Part shown: in pieces, positions 1-10,630 of the stretch | How positions within the stretch are numbered: the stretch's first letter is position 1 | Layout of the letters: each line of letters begins with the position of its first letter | NCBI GenBank assembly: GCA_930367215.1 | Contig: OV884059.1 | Coordinates: forward strand, 33,967,882 to 34,031,881 | DNA from: Pollenia angustigena | Lineage: Eukaryota > Arthropoda > Insecta > Diptera > Polleniidae | Direction: 5' to 3' | DNA: 64,000 nt | The notes under the pieces: model-generated | What the model was told of the DNA's origin: nothing | The model's database searches: none | What the model saw: the letters and a program-made list of their open reading frames with translations, nothing else | Made by a program: the position numbers and the translations under genes

Positions 1-399
1 TAGTTCTGATATTTCTTATTAGGAGAAGTTAGTATTTTTATTAATGCATTACAGTGCTATGCTGTTTCTTTAGTTGTTATATAAGTATCTAATTTCCGAA
101 AATATACATCTATATATATTTATTAATAAGTTCAACATGGACTGCCGGGTATCAACTTTCAGTCTATTGGACCAATTATTGTTTTATAATGCTAATTTAA
201 AAAAAAAATCCGTTTAGCGGATTCACTTCTATGCGGTAAAGTAAAAACATTTAATCATATAAAAGTTGGAAGTTCAAAAAGGGGCAAAAGGGGCACAAAA
301 ACATACAAAATGATACAAAAGGGGATTTAAAATAAAGGGGCAAAGAAAGTGGCATGGCATTAAAAAAGGGACAAAAATGCGACTTTAGTCGCATAACGG

Positions 400-566
400 T
401 AACGCTGAGTGTAATATTATGACATTTATAACGTAACGACCTTTTTTGATAGTTTTCGCCATGAGTTACAGACACTTTTTTCTGACTTTTCGAGAAACGA
501 TGAAATATTTTGTTTCACATCTTTTCGATGCAAGAAGTTCTCACTAAAGTTACAGAACATGGGTAC
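400..566 (-). repeat. Partial copy of the 'CCATGTTCTGTAAC' inverted-repeat MITE
   Basis: The right end (TTACAGAACATGGGTAC, ending near 566) and about 150 bp inside it match the better preserved copies at 54735-55440, 30308-30970 and 61345-61872. No left terminal repeat is visible, so this copy is truncated. The stretch 1-400 shows nothing else recognisable; the open frame on the minus strand here is repeat sequence, not a gene. Confidence 0.6.
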
Positions 567-659
567 AGTTTAATGTATTCATTTAAAGTAATAGCCGGGC
601 ACATGGCGTTTTAATATAATTCGGGTACGCTGAATCCAGTGGTGCCCGCCGTTTTTTTT

Positions 660-1030
660 TTAATGTTGGCTCTGGTTTTCGAGATATACCGTTATTTTGA
701 AAATGGAGGAGGTTACACAACATATGTTCGCGTAACTCAAAAACGCTTTAGCTTATTGAAAAACTAAAAAAACCGAAATCCGCAATAAAATTATAAAATA
801 ACTTCTTTTTAATTGAGGTCGGTAGTACATCATATCCCAGTAGGGGCGGCTCCTGGGCATTTATGTGACTTTTTCTTCAGTATATTTCTAGTCTGCATTG
901 AACATTTTGTATGTGAGCCGCCTTAAGAAATAGAGATAGCGCGTAGGTATGTTAGAAATAAAAGATTGGGATGAAAAATAAAGTGGGGTCGGTCATACAT
1001 TTGACCCATCTAGGGGCATCCTAGGCAGGG
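660..1030. repeat. Dispersed repeat, related to the 9170-9612 MITE
   Basis: Shares phrases with 9170-9612 and 25800-25860, such as ATATGTTCGCG followed by AACTCAAAA, a CGTTATTTTGAAAATG-like stretch, and 'gtcatacatttgacc'. Boundaries are not defined and no clear terminal repeat is present. Best read as a decayed copy of a non-autonomous element. Confidence 0.4.
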
Positions 1031-2185
1031 GCAAGTTTAAGAATTTTATTAAACCGCAAACAATTAGGTTAAAACGCCAGGTGCCCAGCTTGTCTCAAAA
1101 AAAGTGTCAATTGCACAGTGTAATTGATACCTTATTTAATTGCAAACATATGCTGCCGACTAAACCAATGTTCGCATTCAACACTTCTGGGTATCGTAAA
1201 TAAATAGCTACATGTATGTTATATGACAATATTTAATTTAATTTATTTCAAACATACATATATGCAAGTATTAATTTAGCAAAATAAACTTAAACAAATA
1301 TGTTTCCAAAGACCTTTGGTAGAACCTCCTAAAGTTTTTAACACCTTTTTGCACAACTTGCATTTTGCGTGCGCAGTTCTATTATCATTAACTTAGATAA
1401 AAGGCGACACCTTCTGATTTTGTTTTCGTGGTAAAAAAGCATTGCATGTAACATTTATCCACTTATGACTTTTTTGTAACCAGAACGTAATTTTCATGGC
1501 CAGTATGATTTAATATTTAATTTTTGAATTTTTACTAAGCCCAAAATCTCGGAATTCGGGACTTAAATTTTTAGAATAATCCCGGGATTTCGGTATTCGG
1601 GATCGGCATCCCTAGTGTTTGCTGCTCAAACGGTTTCTTGATAACGTTACTGCTGCTCCAGCTTTGGTAAATAATTAAAAATTTAAGATTAATTTCAATT
1701 CCAAAGTGAAACGATTACTTTTGACCGATACCGAGTATTTTTTTACCGATACTACTTGGTACTCGGTTGCTAAGTATCAATTACAAAAATACTTGTAACT
1801 TATATAAAAGTATCGAATATGTACTTGTATTTACTCGTATCGTTTCATCCCTACGCAGGAATATCATTTTAACGTCCATTTATTTTTTCTTTGAATTGAT
1901 AGATATAATAAATTGTAGTGTTTAAAAATGAACTTTTTAAAAAATAAAGCAATATTTTTTAAAAAAACGTTCCCCTTAAAAATAGAAATTCAAATGGTCC
2001 TTGGTTTACATCAGAGACTAAACTGTTAATAGAGGGTTTGAAAAACTGCAATCGAAACAAAAACTGCGAATAAAAAACGAAAATTTGTGTACAACTTTTT
2101 GCTTTTTGAGTTGGTTTGACAGCGACTGTTTACACATAATGACTAAAATCAACAGTTTTTTTTTTTAGAACACAAGATTTACTAA
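1030..2185. other. Non-coding stretch with transposon-end-like sequence
   Basis: No gene seen. At 1545-1615 the phrases CCCGGGATTTCGGTATTCGG and GGCATCCCTAG resemble decayed hAT-type termini, and 1715-1855 has repeated ACCGATAC / ACTCGTATC phrases ending in CATCCCTA. No partner ends were found, so no element is delimited. Confidence 0.3.
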
Positions 2186-2189
2186 ATCA

Positions 2190-3180
2190 TTATGGTTTGG
2201 CAAGAAGAGCAGTTGTATTTAAAATAAGACATGATGAACTGATTTAATATAATAAAAAATTTCAGACCGCAGTCAACACTAAACAAAAATGGAAGCAAAT
2301 TCGTGAAATTGGTATAGTTTGTACACGCGCTAATATAAGATTGGTTGATGTTAATGAACTGATTCCAAAATTTACTAATATTCCGCAACCACCGTTACAA
2401 CTTGATTTTTATGACGATAAAGCTTTAATTCATCCTGTAAACCAGTTTAGCTTTCAATGTTTTAACTTAGATGACACTGCTAAAGGATTTTTAGCCATTA
2501 AGTCCAATGCTGTCGGTCTAGAGGACATTCCACCTCGTTTTATTAAACTTATGTTACCATGGATAATTTACCATGTAAACCACCATAAGTACTTATCCAT
2601 CTGGGTAGAAGTGTGCGAAAATTATTCTTGTACCTAAATATGATAAGGAATACAGGCCAATTTCAATTTTTTCCTGCCTTTCTAAAGCTTTGGAACGCTT
2701 CCTACATAAACAAATCTCCCAAAACATTTCTGATAATAATCTTTTAACGGACCGTCAATCTAGATTTAGACCTCTGCATAGATGTACTACAGCCTTAACC
2801 GAAGTTGTTTGGATGATAACAATAAAGCATTCTGGATTTAACTTGATCACTCAAAGGCCTTTGATACCGTTGAACACCAGATGTTAATTTCGAAACTTGC
2901 AAAAATGTTTTACTTTTCATTAATTGTAACAAAATAAGTGATATCTAGGTGATAGATCGCAGATAGTTGCCAACAACGGTACCTTTTCTATGCCTTTGGG
3001 TACATTGACAGGTGTCCCCCAAGGATCTATTCTTGGTGCACTTTTGTACTCGTTGTATGCTAATAATCTACCCTTGCAAATAAAATACTAGTTTATCCAA
3101 ATATGTGCGGACAATGTTCAACTTTATATGAGCTGTAACAGAACATCAATTCGTCCTGCAGTGAATAGACATAACCACGA
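2190..3180 (+). pseudogene. Non-LTR retrotransposon reverse transcriptase fragment (Jockey-like), decayed
   Basis: Reading across frames on the + strand gives reverse-transcriptase blocks in the correct order. First is a pre-RT stretch (about 2260-2640) with IPPRFIKLMLP. Next comes YRPISIFSCLSKALERFL (about 2650-2710), then GTLTGVPQGSILGALLYSLY (about 2995-3060), and finally the catalytic block as CADNVQLYMSC near 3100-3130, where the usual ADD is altered. Several frameshifts and lost segments mean it cannot be functional. The + strand similarity stops near 3180, where an opposite-strand LINE fragment begins, so one element was probably inserted into or recombined with the other. Jockey-like is inferred from the QGS.LGP-type block and overall spacing. 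Confidence 0.7.
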
Positions 3181-4425
3181 TCTTTACGGGAACTCCACCG
3201 GTGCACCGGTGGTGTTACTCCGAAGTCCAGGGTCATAGTCCTATGATCCGAAATTCCCTCGAGAATAATACCCCGATCAAGCAGACCCACCTCGTACAAA
3301 ATTCTCGTTTGATCATCCTGTCTAGGTCTAACAAAGGAAGACTCGTAAAGTCTAAGTAAGTTCCTAGCAGCCACACTCCTCACATAATGCTCAATAGGGG
3401 TCAGATATAGTAGGATGTCCAACGCTGCCTGTGGAGGGCTTCTCCTTGCACCTGTGATGCCACGAGATGCAATCCTTTGAAACTTGCTGAGCATCTTCCT
3501 ATAGCTCCCAACGCACCCACCAAACAGTGCATCCGATGTGTAAATTTAGTTTACCATATCCGGCCTCAGACCCCAGTTCTTACCGATAGAGTTCCTGTAT
3601 GTGTAGTAGGCATTGAGTCCCCTTCTTATCCTCTCCTGAGTATTTCTCTTCCAAGACAGTTTCTAGTCCAGAAAGTTACCCAAATACTAAGGACCGTCCG
3701 ATAGAGTTAACTCGACGTCATCTAGCACTGGCCCCCTAAATCCCTCTTTTCTGTACCTTCTGGTAAATAGCACCATCTCAGTCTTCACAGTGCTAACACA
3801 CAGCCCATTATCCTTTGCCCATGCCGAGAGTTCGCCCAGAATCCCCTGCATAATTTCGCCGATCGTGGACAGAAATTTTTCCCCGACCAGCAGAACTATG
3901 TCGTCCGCATAAGCAACAACCTTCCTGGCCATGCAATCAAATGACCTGAGAATCCCGTTGACCGCAAGCAACCACAGTAGAGGCGATAGAACCCCCCTTG
4001 TGGTGTCCCCCTGGTTACCCTCCTCCCTCCCTATCTCATGATCCCCCAGGCTCGAGTTTATAATCCTACTGCTAAGCATGCAGACTATCCACTCTACCAA
4101 AAAGCCCTTAACTCCCAATTCTATCAACGAATCTCTAATTGCCTCAATCATAATGTTATTAAAGGCTCCTTCTATATCCAGAAACGCGGCGAGAGTATAT
4201 TCCCTATTCCTCTGACCGTGCTCAATACAACCCACCACCTCATGTAGCGCACTCTCAACAGATTTACCCTTCGGGTAGGCATGTTGAGCGTTGCTAATTA
4301 GGCGGGTCTCAATATTGCTCCTAAGATAGAAATCTATTAGACTCTCAAGAGTCTTCAACAAGAATGAAGACAGACTAATAGGTCTAAAGTCCCCTGGTTT
4401 CGAGCAATAACTCCTCTTTTATACC
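3160..4425 (-). pseudogene. Non-LTR retrotransposon RT and post-RT fragment (LOA-like clade), 5' and 3' truncated
   Basis: The minus strand encodes most of a reverse transcriptase. From about 4361 down, there is a fingers/palm region with AFLDIEGAFNNI, then GVLSPLLWLLAVNGI (the usual PQG before it is altered), then the catalytic YADDIVLLV and a downstream KTEMVLFTRR block, to about 3687. A frameshift separates this from a second open part (3494-3093) that begins LSKFQRIASRGITGARRSP and matches the post-RT region of Jockey/I/LOA-type elements. The aspartates of the YADD box are present. It ends abruptly in the middle of the other RT fragment at about 3165. The RNase H fragments at 15790, 36265 and possibly 52945 may belong to the same or related families; that link is inference. 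Confidence 0.8.
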
Positions 4426-4645
4426 CTGCATTGACAGCCGTTCCATCACATACAAATGCCACCAAAGGCGAATTACATTCATATTTTCCTGTCATAAAGG
4501 CAACAACTTTCTTTGCAATGTTAGCTGCTTTTTCTGAATCTAGACTTTCGTTTTGTCAAAAAAGTTCAACTCTTTGCACAATTTTTTTATTCTTTCCCGG
4601 CGTTTTTTACTTTAATCTATTTCGCTTAATGATTTGTTGACTCCT
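4390..4645 (-). pseudogene. hAT-like transposase remnant
   Basis: On the minus strand an uninterrupted stretch reads ...AANIAKKVVAFMTGKYEC then FVCDGTAVNAGYKRGVI. The 'DGT..N.G...G.I' signature is found in hAT-like transposase relatives in many animals. The upstream part (above 4560) has KRRERIKKLC-like coding sense but with stops and frame changes. Family assignment is tentative because only about 85 residues are readable. It abuts the 5' break of the neighbouring LINE fragment. Confidence 0.4.
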
Positions 4646-4932
4646 ATAACGTTTAAATCAAACATTACTGCATTTACAACTAAACCGGCAGATAGGAATC
4701 CGCCTCATCTAATTATATATCTCCTGTTTTTTTCCTTATGGTTTCTTGTTCTTTTATTTAAAAAAAATCTTCTCACGTCACTTGACAACAACTGCAGTTC
4801 GAAGGTCACCAGAAAAGAAGCGACACTTTGAGCTCAGCAGGCTTATTTAAAAACTTGAATGCAGTTAGTTAACTGTTACATTGGTAATGGCTAAAAAATA
4901 ACAATTAGGATTATGCTTTGAATACATATTGT

Positions 4933-5323
4933 AATTGAAGCACAGCCGCGAATAACGTTTTAAGTTACAAAATAATAATTTTTCAGGAGAGCAAAAAAAC
5001 GTTTTTTGACAGGCAGCATTATTTGCTTTAAAAATTATTTTTTCTATTATTAAAAATAATGATAATAAAAACTTTAATGCAAAAGGCTTTTAAAACATTA
5101 TTCCGCACTGCAAAACCATTTCGGTTTCATCATTTTGTTAGTAACTTGCAATGTTCTTCCACTGGCTGACACTTTGTACGCCATTTTAAAGGCGTTCAGG
5201 TGCATAGTTTTGGTTGATTTGATGTTTAAACTGTGTAAGAGAGTAAGGTCAACGATTATCAGCAAAAAAACAGTTTTTGCAAAATGTGGCGTTTACAACG
5301 TTATTCGCGGCTGTGCTTCAATT
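4933..5323. mobile_element. MITE with 25-bp perfect terminal inverted repeats
   Basis: The left end AATTGAAGCACAGCCGCGAA (continuing TAACG) is the exact reverse complement of 5299-5323. The interior has no gene. At 391 bp with perfect ends this is a non-autonomous DNA transposon. No convincing target duplication was found, so the superfamily is open. Confidence 0.7.
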
Positions 5324-6360
5324 TTCGACAAGATTCAATAATAAAAAAAAAAAATTGACTTTGTAATACGACATCAATCGAGCTATATTTTGTTGATGAC
5401 TTTTCTAGGGAAAGGGAACTAACACCAAACTTGTCACGTTACAGTTCTTAAGTGATCGGGACCGGTTCTAGTTCTTACACTTTACATAAAGGGTACATGT
5501 TTCTTTAACATGGCGATATCCTATAGGAAGGGGTTAATTGGCACCTTTTTGACACTTTGTAACAGGTCACTGAAATAACCTAAATGGACACATTTAATAT
5601 CGGTTAAAATAATGCCAGTCGCAGATATTGTCCCGAGTAAACCATGTTAATATGATAGATCCACTTGAGATAAAGTAATGAAACCTATTAAAGTCTACCA
5701 CTACCCGCACAAAATCCAATTACATGACTAGTTTTGTGTCAATTACCTTTCCTCTGGAGTAACTCCACTTTAAACACGTTATGGCCAGTTAAGTGATACG
5801 TCATGTTTTCACCTATCATAATTCGTTTCTTTTTATTGTGTTCACTGGTCACGGGATAAGTGCTTTATGAACAATTGGCCCAAATTTCTCGAAGGGTTAT
5901 TATTGGAATCGATGCGTTATTTCAAATTTGTTCGAAATCAGTGGAAATTTGTTTTGATTCAAGGATCTTTTCTATTATTAAATAATATTACAATTGGTTG
6001 GTAATGCATTAGCACTAAATGTCAGTGGTAAGCTAAATGCAGAGCAACGCAAATCTTTCTCAGTTTTAGGTATTTTCAATTTAGCTTAGCATTCATCTTT
6101 TAACTTTAATTTTTTTAAACTATTAAGAAATACCATTAATAATTTATCGGTGGCTTACCTTTTCCTTTGCTTTTACAAAGCTTTTGTTTTACATGAAGCA
6201 CTTATACTTTCTTATGAAGATGCTGAAAGAAACAGTTTCGAAATAATACAAGGGGAATCGTTTTAAGGGCATTTAAATATAAGTGTTTCCAGATTTTGGA
6301 ATGGTACTTAGCTATATATGTAAGTCAGTTTTTACACTATGAAAGTTTTCTTTCAGAAAT
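5324..6360. other. No gene seen
   Basis: AT-rich sequence without readable coding blocks, splice-supported exons or obvious terminal repeats. The first coding exon of sol, expected somewhere upstream of 10631, was looked for here and not recognised. Confidence 0.5.
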
Positions 6361-6364
6361 TGTG

Positions 6365-6425
6365 AGTTTATTGGTGAGAGGGGAGGGGATAACCGCATGG
6401 TCTCTTCCTCTCTCACCAATAAACT
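6365..6425. repeat. Short hairpin (about 22-bp arms)
   Basis: AGTTTATTGGTGAGAG at 6365-6380 pairs with CTCTCACCAATAAACT at 6409-6424 around a loop of about 28 bases. It could be the fused ends of a tiny MITE or a small RNA hairpin. Confidence 0.6.
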
Positions 6426-6639
6426 TTCATAATGTGAACCAGACAAAAGTACTTTTTAATACTAATATGTATTATAAATCTGAAAAGTTTCTATGTTTAT
6501 ACTTGTACTTAAATGTTTGTAAGAGGTAATCTCCAGAACTGCCGGTCCATTTTTTTAAGGTTTTTAAAAGAAATGAAGTTTCCTACTAAAAAGAAAAACA
6601 AAGCCATTTTGACATGAGTACGCTTTACATTTCTCCTCC

Positions 6640-7320
6640 AGTCTATCGTTCAAGAACTGAAAGAAAGTGACTTTGATTTACGCAAACATTTTTGGGAAAC
6701 GATGTTGGATGTTTTCTGTAAATCCCATTTTTTGGAGCGACGAGGCTCATTTTCACTTAAACCCGCAACCCTTGATTAAAACACCAAAAACCATTCAATT
6801 GCCCCAGGGTAACTGTTTGGTGTGCCTTATCCACGTATGAGATAATTAGACAAATTTTTTTTTTCGAAAATTCTCGAGGCCAGGCGACGAATGTCAACGG
6901 CGAAAATTATCGACGCATGATTACGGAATTCTGCCAAACCTGCGAGCTCCTCCATCGCACTCTTCACACACGTGATTTCAACAGGATGGGGCGACTGCAC
7001 ACACAGCCAGAGCTTCGATGAATTTTCTTCGGGAAAATTTCCCCTAAAAACTGATCAGTCGCTTTGGAGACATCCCATAGCCACCGAGGTGGCCCGATCT
7101 AACTCCCATGGATTTTTTTTATGGGGCTGCCTCAAAGAGAGGATTAATAATGACAATCCCCAATCTCTTGTGGCTTTAAAGGAAAATATTCGTCGAAAAA
7201 TCAGCTCAGTTGAACCAAGTTTACTGCAGCGTGTGGCGCAGAACACAAGGCTCCGTTTTGAACAGTGTGTTCAACTCGACGGAAGACATCTGGATGACAT
7301 ACTCTTTAAAAATAAAATCC
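6640..7320 (+). pseudogene. mariner-like (IS630-Tc1-mariner) transposase relic
   Basis: Reading through frame changes, the blocks follow a mariner-type transposase. There is a DEAHF-type block near 6740 (EAHFHL sense), VNGENYRRMITEF near 6890-6930, and a frameshifted 'dGa.aHta' block near 6985-7010. FFLWGCLKERI (7110-7143) follows, then PQSLVALKENIRRKI and a C-terminal RFEQCVQLDGRHLDDILF. The catalytic aspartate of the middle block is lost (Met-Gly in place of Asp-Gly), and there are stops and at least two frameshifts, so it is inactive. Clean terminal repeats were not found. Confidence 0.75.
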
Positions 7321-7958
7321 TCATTTCCATTCTATCGTTCAATGCTTTTAACAAAACTTTGTGTCAATTATTACGGTTTTTATTTAAGTTTGAAAATATA
7401 AATCTGCTACCAGACACTGTATATAAATTAATTAGGTTACTAACAGCCGTATTCATAATGAAAATTAGGCATGAAATAAGCACAAAGTAAATTCATAATA
7501 CATTTCCTAAACTCTGGCTAACAATTTGCTAAACTCTTGAACTCAGAAGTAACAAAATGTTCAAAACTTTAAAAGAGCAGTAGAGGACTCGAGATTTAGT
7601 TTAATTTTATTTTAAAGGTTATTATGGTAATCTACGTTCAATAATGCAAATTTTAAGACGTCTTGCGTTGCGAAAAACCAAAACAAAATTTAACGGAACT
7701 CACTAATGTATACAGAAGTCGAAGTTAAGTATTAAGTGCCGTTTCTATATGGTGCCACTTATTCCGACAGCAAAAAAGCTTAATTAATTTTTCACCTACT
7801 TCAATTGTTAGTTGAAAAAATATTTTACTCCACGTTCAATCAATTGTATTGTGAAAACCGCACATTTGTTTAATCGTTTACAGAAACTAAAAAATTTTTT
7901 ATATTTCTAAAAATGAGACTTACTTCACTATTAATATTTCATACAATTAGAACAATTG
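7321..7958. other. No gene seen
   Basis: The tail of the mariner relic is followed by AT-rich non-coding sequence up to the terminal repeat at 7959. No coding blocks or paired repeats were recognised. Confidence 0.5.
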
Positions 7959-8538
7959 AATCGCTAAGTACAGAAAGGGAACTACTTCAAAACATTTATT
8001 TTGAGAAATCAATTAAAATAGTGTATTTAATACTAAAAATCGCAAGTTTTATGTTCTAAGCACGTAGAGGGTAGAACTGACTTTAATTTGAAGTTGTCTA
8101 AGATGACACTTTTTACACTGGTTTCTTAAGACTTGCTTACACTATTCCACAAGTTTTACGTATTCCATTATACTTTGTGATATACAAATATAATTAGGTT
8201 TGTTGCGACTTTCAAAAAATCTAATTTATCTTTACAGTTTGTGTTCACACTATCACACATGAACATGCTTTTGTTTTAATGCAACCCTAAGCAAATGATC
8301 AAATTTTGAAAAATAATTAAAAAAAAACGATGAAGTCTTATGGGATGTCAAACTTAATTTCAAAACACTCGCATTTTCATAAAACATTACATTCACACTA
8401 TCGCACTTTTACATATTGCATACTTGAGTTTTTGACATGTATTAATGCAAAGTATAACAGTGTAAACGTGCTTTTAGCAGTACTCAAATAAGGAACATGA
8501 AGTTAATGTCAGTAGTTCCCTTTCCGCACTTAGTGATT
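7959..8538. mobile_element. MITE, AATCGCTAAGTACAGAAAGG family, complete copy
   Basis: The left end AATCGCTAAGTACAGAAAGG pairs with the right end TTTCCGCACTTAGTGATT, giving about 28-bp imperfect inverted repeats that include GGGAACTACT on both sides. A second copy lies at 22396-23848 and shares both ends and the inner phrase CAAGTTTTATGTTCTAAGC. No open frame. Confidence 0.75.
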
Positions 8539-9044
8539 CTTTTATTTAAATACAAATACGCGTGCAACTAACGATACTATATACGATTATATTTATATGT
8601 AATTATTTGGTAAATAATTAAACTTGTATCAATCAAAACAAAAAATGCCTTATCATTTAACCGCATTTGTTGTTAATAATAAAATATAAGTATTTACTAG
8701 GGTGTTCGGTCGGTTAATTCTTGTTTAAGACGATTAATTGTTCGAATAATTTAAAACTGCTAATTTCGATTAAAGGATTAATCGAAGAATTTATACCGAT
8801 TAATCGAATAATAAAAATAATATGTGTATAGTATTTCTGTTAAATGTATAATTTTGTTAAAGTTTTAAGTCGAATAAACAAACCACGTGTTGTTGTCCGT
8901 TGGAAATAAAAAAAAACGGTCATGTTTAGTGAGTAATTTAGTTTATATTTTTGTTACATTTTTTCAACACAATTTAATAATTTGTTTCACAAAAGACAAA
9001 ACGACAAAGGTATGTTAACTCAAAGATTTATATTAATTTATCGG

Positions 9045-9732
9045 GTATGTTCTAGAAATCGAAATGAAGTGAAATTTAAATCGAACGATCATTTAAATTC
9101 AATTACATACTATTAAAAAAATGACCGTAGTTTTTCGTGGTTTTAAATGTTGTTCTTGCAAAAATAATAGGGTAATTCCATGTCAAATCGACCAAGAGTG
9201 GGACACGACCCTTATATTTTATAAGGAACATATATGAACGAAAAAAATTAAAAAAATCCTATTAGAAAGTTATGTCATATTAAAATGTCATAATTTCGAC
9301 GAATAAGCCGAATGTGTTGAGTTATTTCTTCAATATCTCGAAAACTACTTTACATACGAAGATGATTTTAATGTAATTTTAAAGAGAATACTTTGGGCTA
9401 CAAACCATATACATATTGAAAAATCTACGCGCTGTACCATACAAATATTGCGGTTTAAAAAAATTCTTTAATTTTGCCCCTGCAGCGCGTAGGATGCTCC
9501 TGGTCAAATGTATGACCAACCAAAACTGAACCGTTTTTGAGTTACGCGCATATATGCACTGCAACCTCTTACATTTTCGAAATAACGGTATCGATTTGAC
9601 ATGGAACTACCCAATAGATACTTAAAGAATGAAGTAGATAAAATGGAATATTTTAACGAACTTTCATTACAGGGTCGTTTTTAAAATTTGCTCGATTTAA
9701 ATGCACTTCACTTAGATTTCTACAGCACGATC
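9045..9732. mobile_element. MITE, TGTTCTAGAAA family, interrupted copy
   Basis: Left sequence TGTTCTAGAAATCGAAATGA and the inward ATTTAAATCGA are mirrored at the right end (9695-9732). The small copy at 15180-15380 in a sol intron has the same ends. The middle is split by the MITE 9170-9612. Confidence 0.55.
9170..9612. mobile_element. MITE with GGGTAATTCCATGTCAAATC ends
   Basis: The left end GGGTAATTCCATGTCAAATC and the reverse complement of the right end GGGTAGTTCCATGTCAAATC differ by one base. Inside is a phrase set shared with 660-1030. No coding capacity; the open frame on the minus strand is repeat sequence. Confidence 0.75.
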
Positions 9733-10630
9733 GAATTTTTTAACAAAATAGTTCATGCGTTTCTCTCTTAAGAATGGTTTGGTTGGCTTAAAAATATTGT
9801 ACGAAGGTTAAATCTAATAATGCTAAATGTAACAGGTCTCCAAAAATGTTTCAATGTAAATGTTCTTCAACAACTTCAATAAGTTACCACTTACACAGTG
9901 ACTATAACATAGTACTTGAATAAAATCAAAGAGGCCTACAAGTGGTCCAATGAATAAATATTTTTAACAAGATACTTCGATCGATTCTGTAGAGGAAATT
10001 ATTTGCAGAAGCATAGCAGAGGATGGAATGACCGTGAAAAGTTTAAAAAAAATCCAAAGTTATATTGACTCTTTTAAAATCTAAGTGCCCGAAAGTGAAG
10101 CAACAATTTGGAGCTACATTGACAAGTTTTGTTTAAAAAAGAATTTTTATTTACTCAAGTACTAATTTTTTCTAAAATTAACGAAAACAAATCTCGCAAT
10201 TTATGAAATTTCTGGATTTAGAATTATTCGATTAATCGATTAATTTTAAAATTTTATTCGTTTAATCGAATATGTTAAAAATGCTAAATATCGATTCATC
10301 GTTTAATCGAACAAAAATAACACCCGACTAATTGAACACCCTAGTATCTATTAGTCATTTACATAAATATAACAATATATATCGTGATTATCAATAGTTT
10401 GCTCTTAACTCGTGAAACATAACAGTAACGAAAAACTGCAATTAAAATACACAAAAAAAAAATTTTCAAGTAATATATGTGGAATGGAATCAGTTAATAA
10501 AAAATGTTAATCAGTCTAACCTTTAATGATATCTTTACTTATATACATACATACACAGATTTTCAGTTATCAACAAAAGAAAAAAAAAAACCCTTTAAAA
10601 ATAATAGAAACAAAACTTTTCATATTTCAG

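Larger units (their letters stand above)
8698..10343. mobile_element. hAT-like non-autonomous element (TAGGGTGTTC ends) holding nested MITEs
   Basis: The left end TAGGGTGTTC pairs with GAACACCCTA at the right, both followed inward by GATTAATCG-type subterminal phrases repeated several times. The flanking 8-mers GTATTTAC (8690-8697) and GTATCTAT (10344-10351) agree at six of eight positions, as expected for an aged hAT 8-bp target duplication. It contains the element at 9045-9732, which in turn holds 9170-9612. No intact transposase. It ends about 290 bp upstream of the first visible sol exon. Confidence 0.6.
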
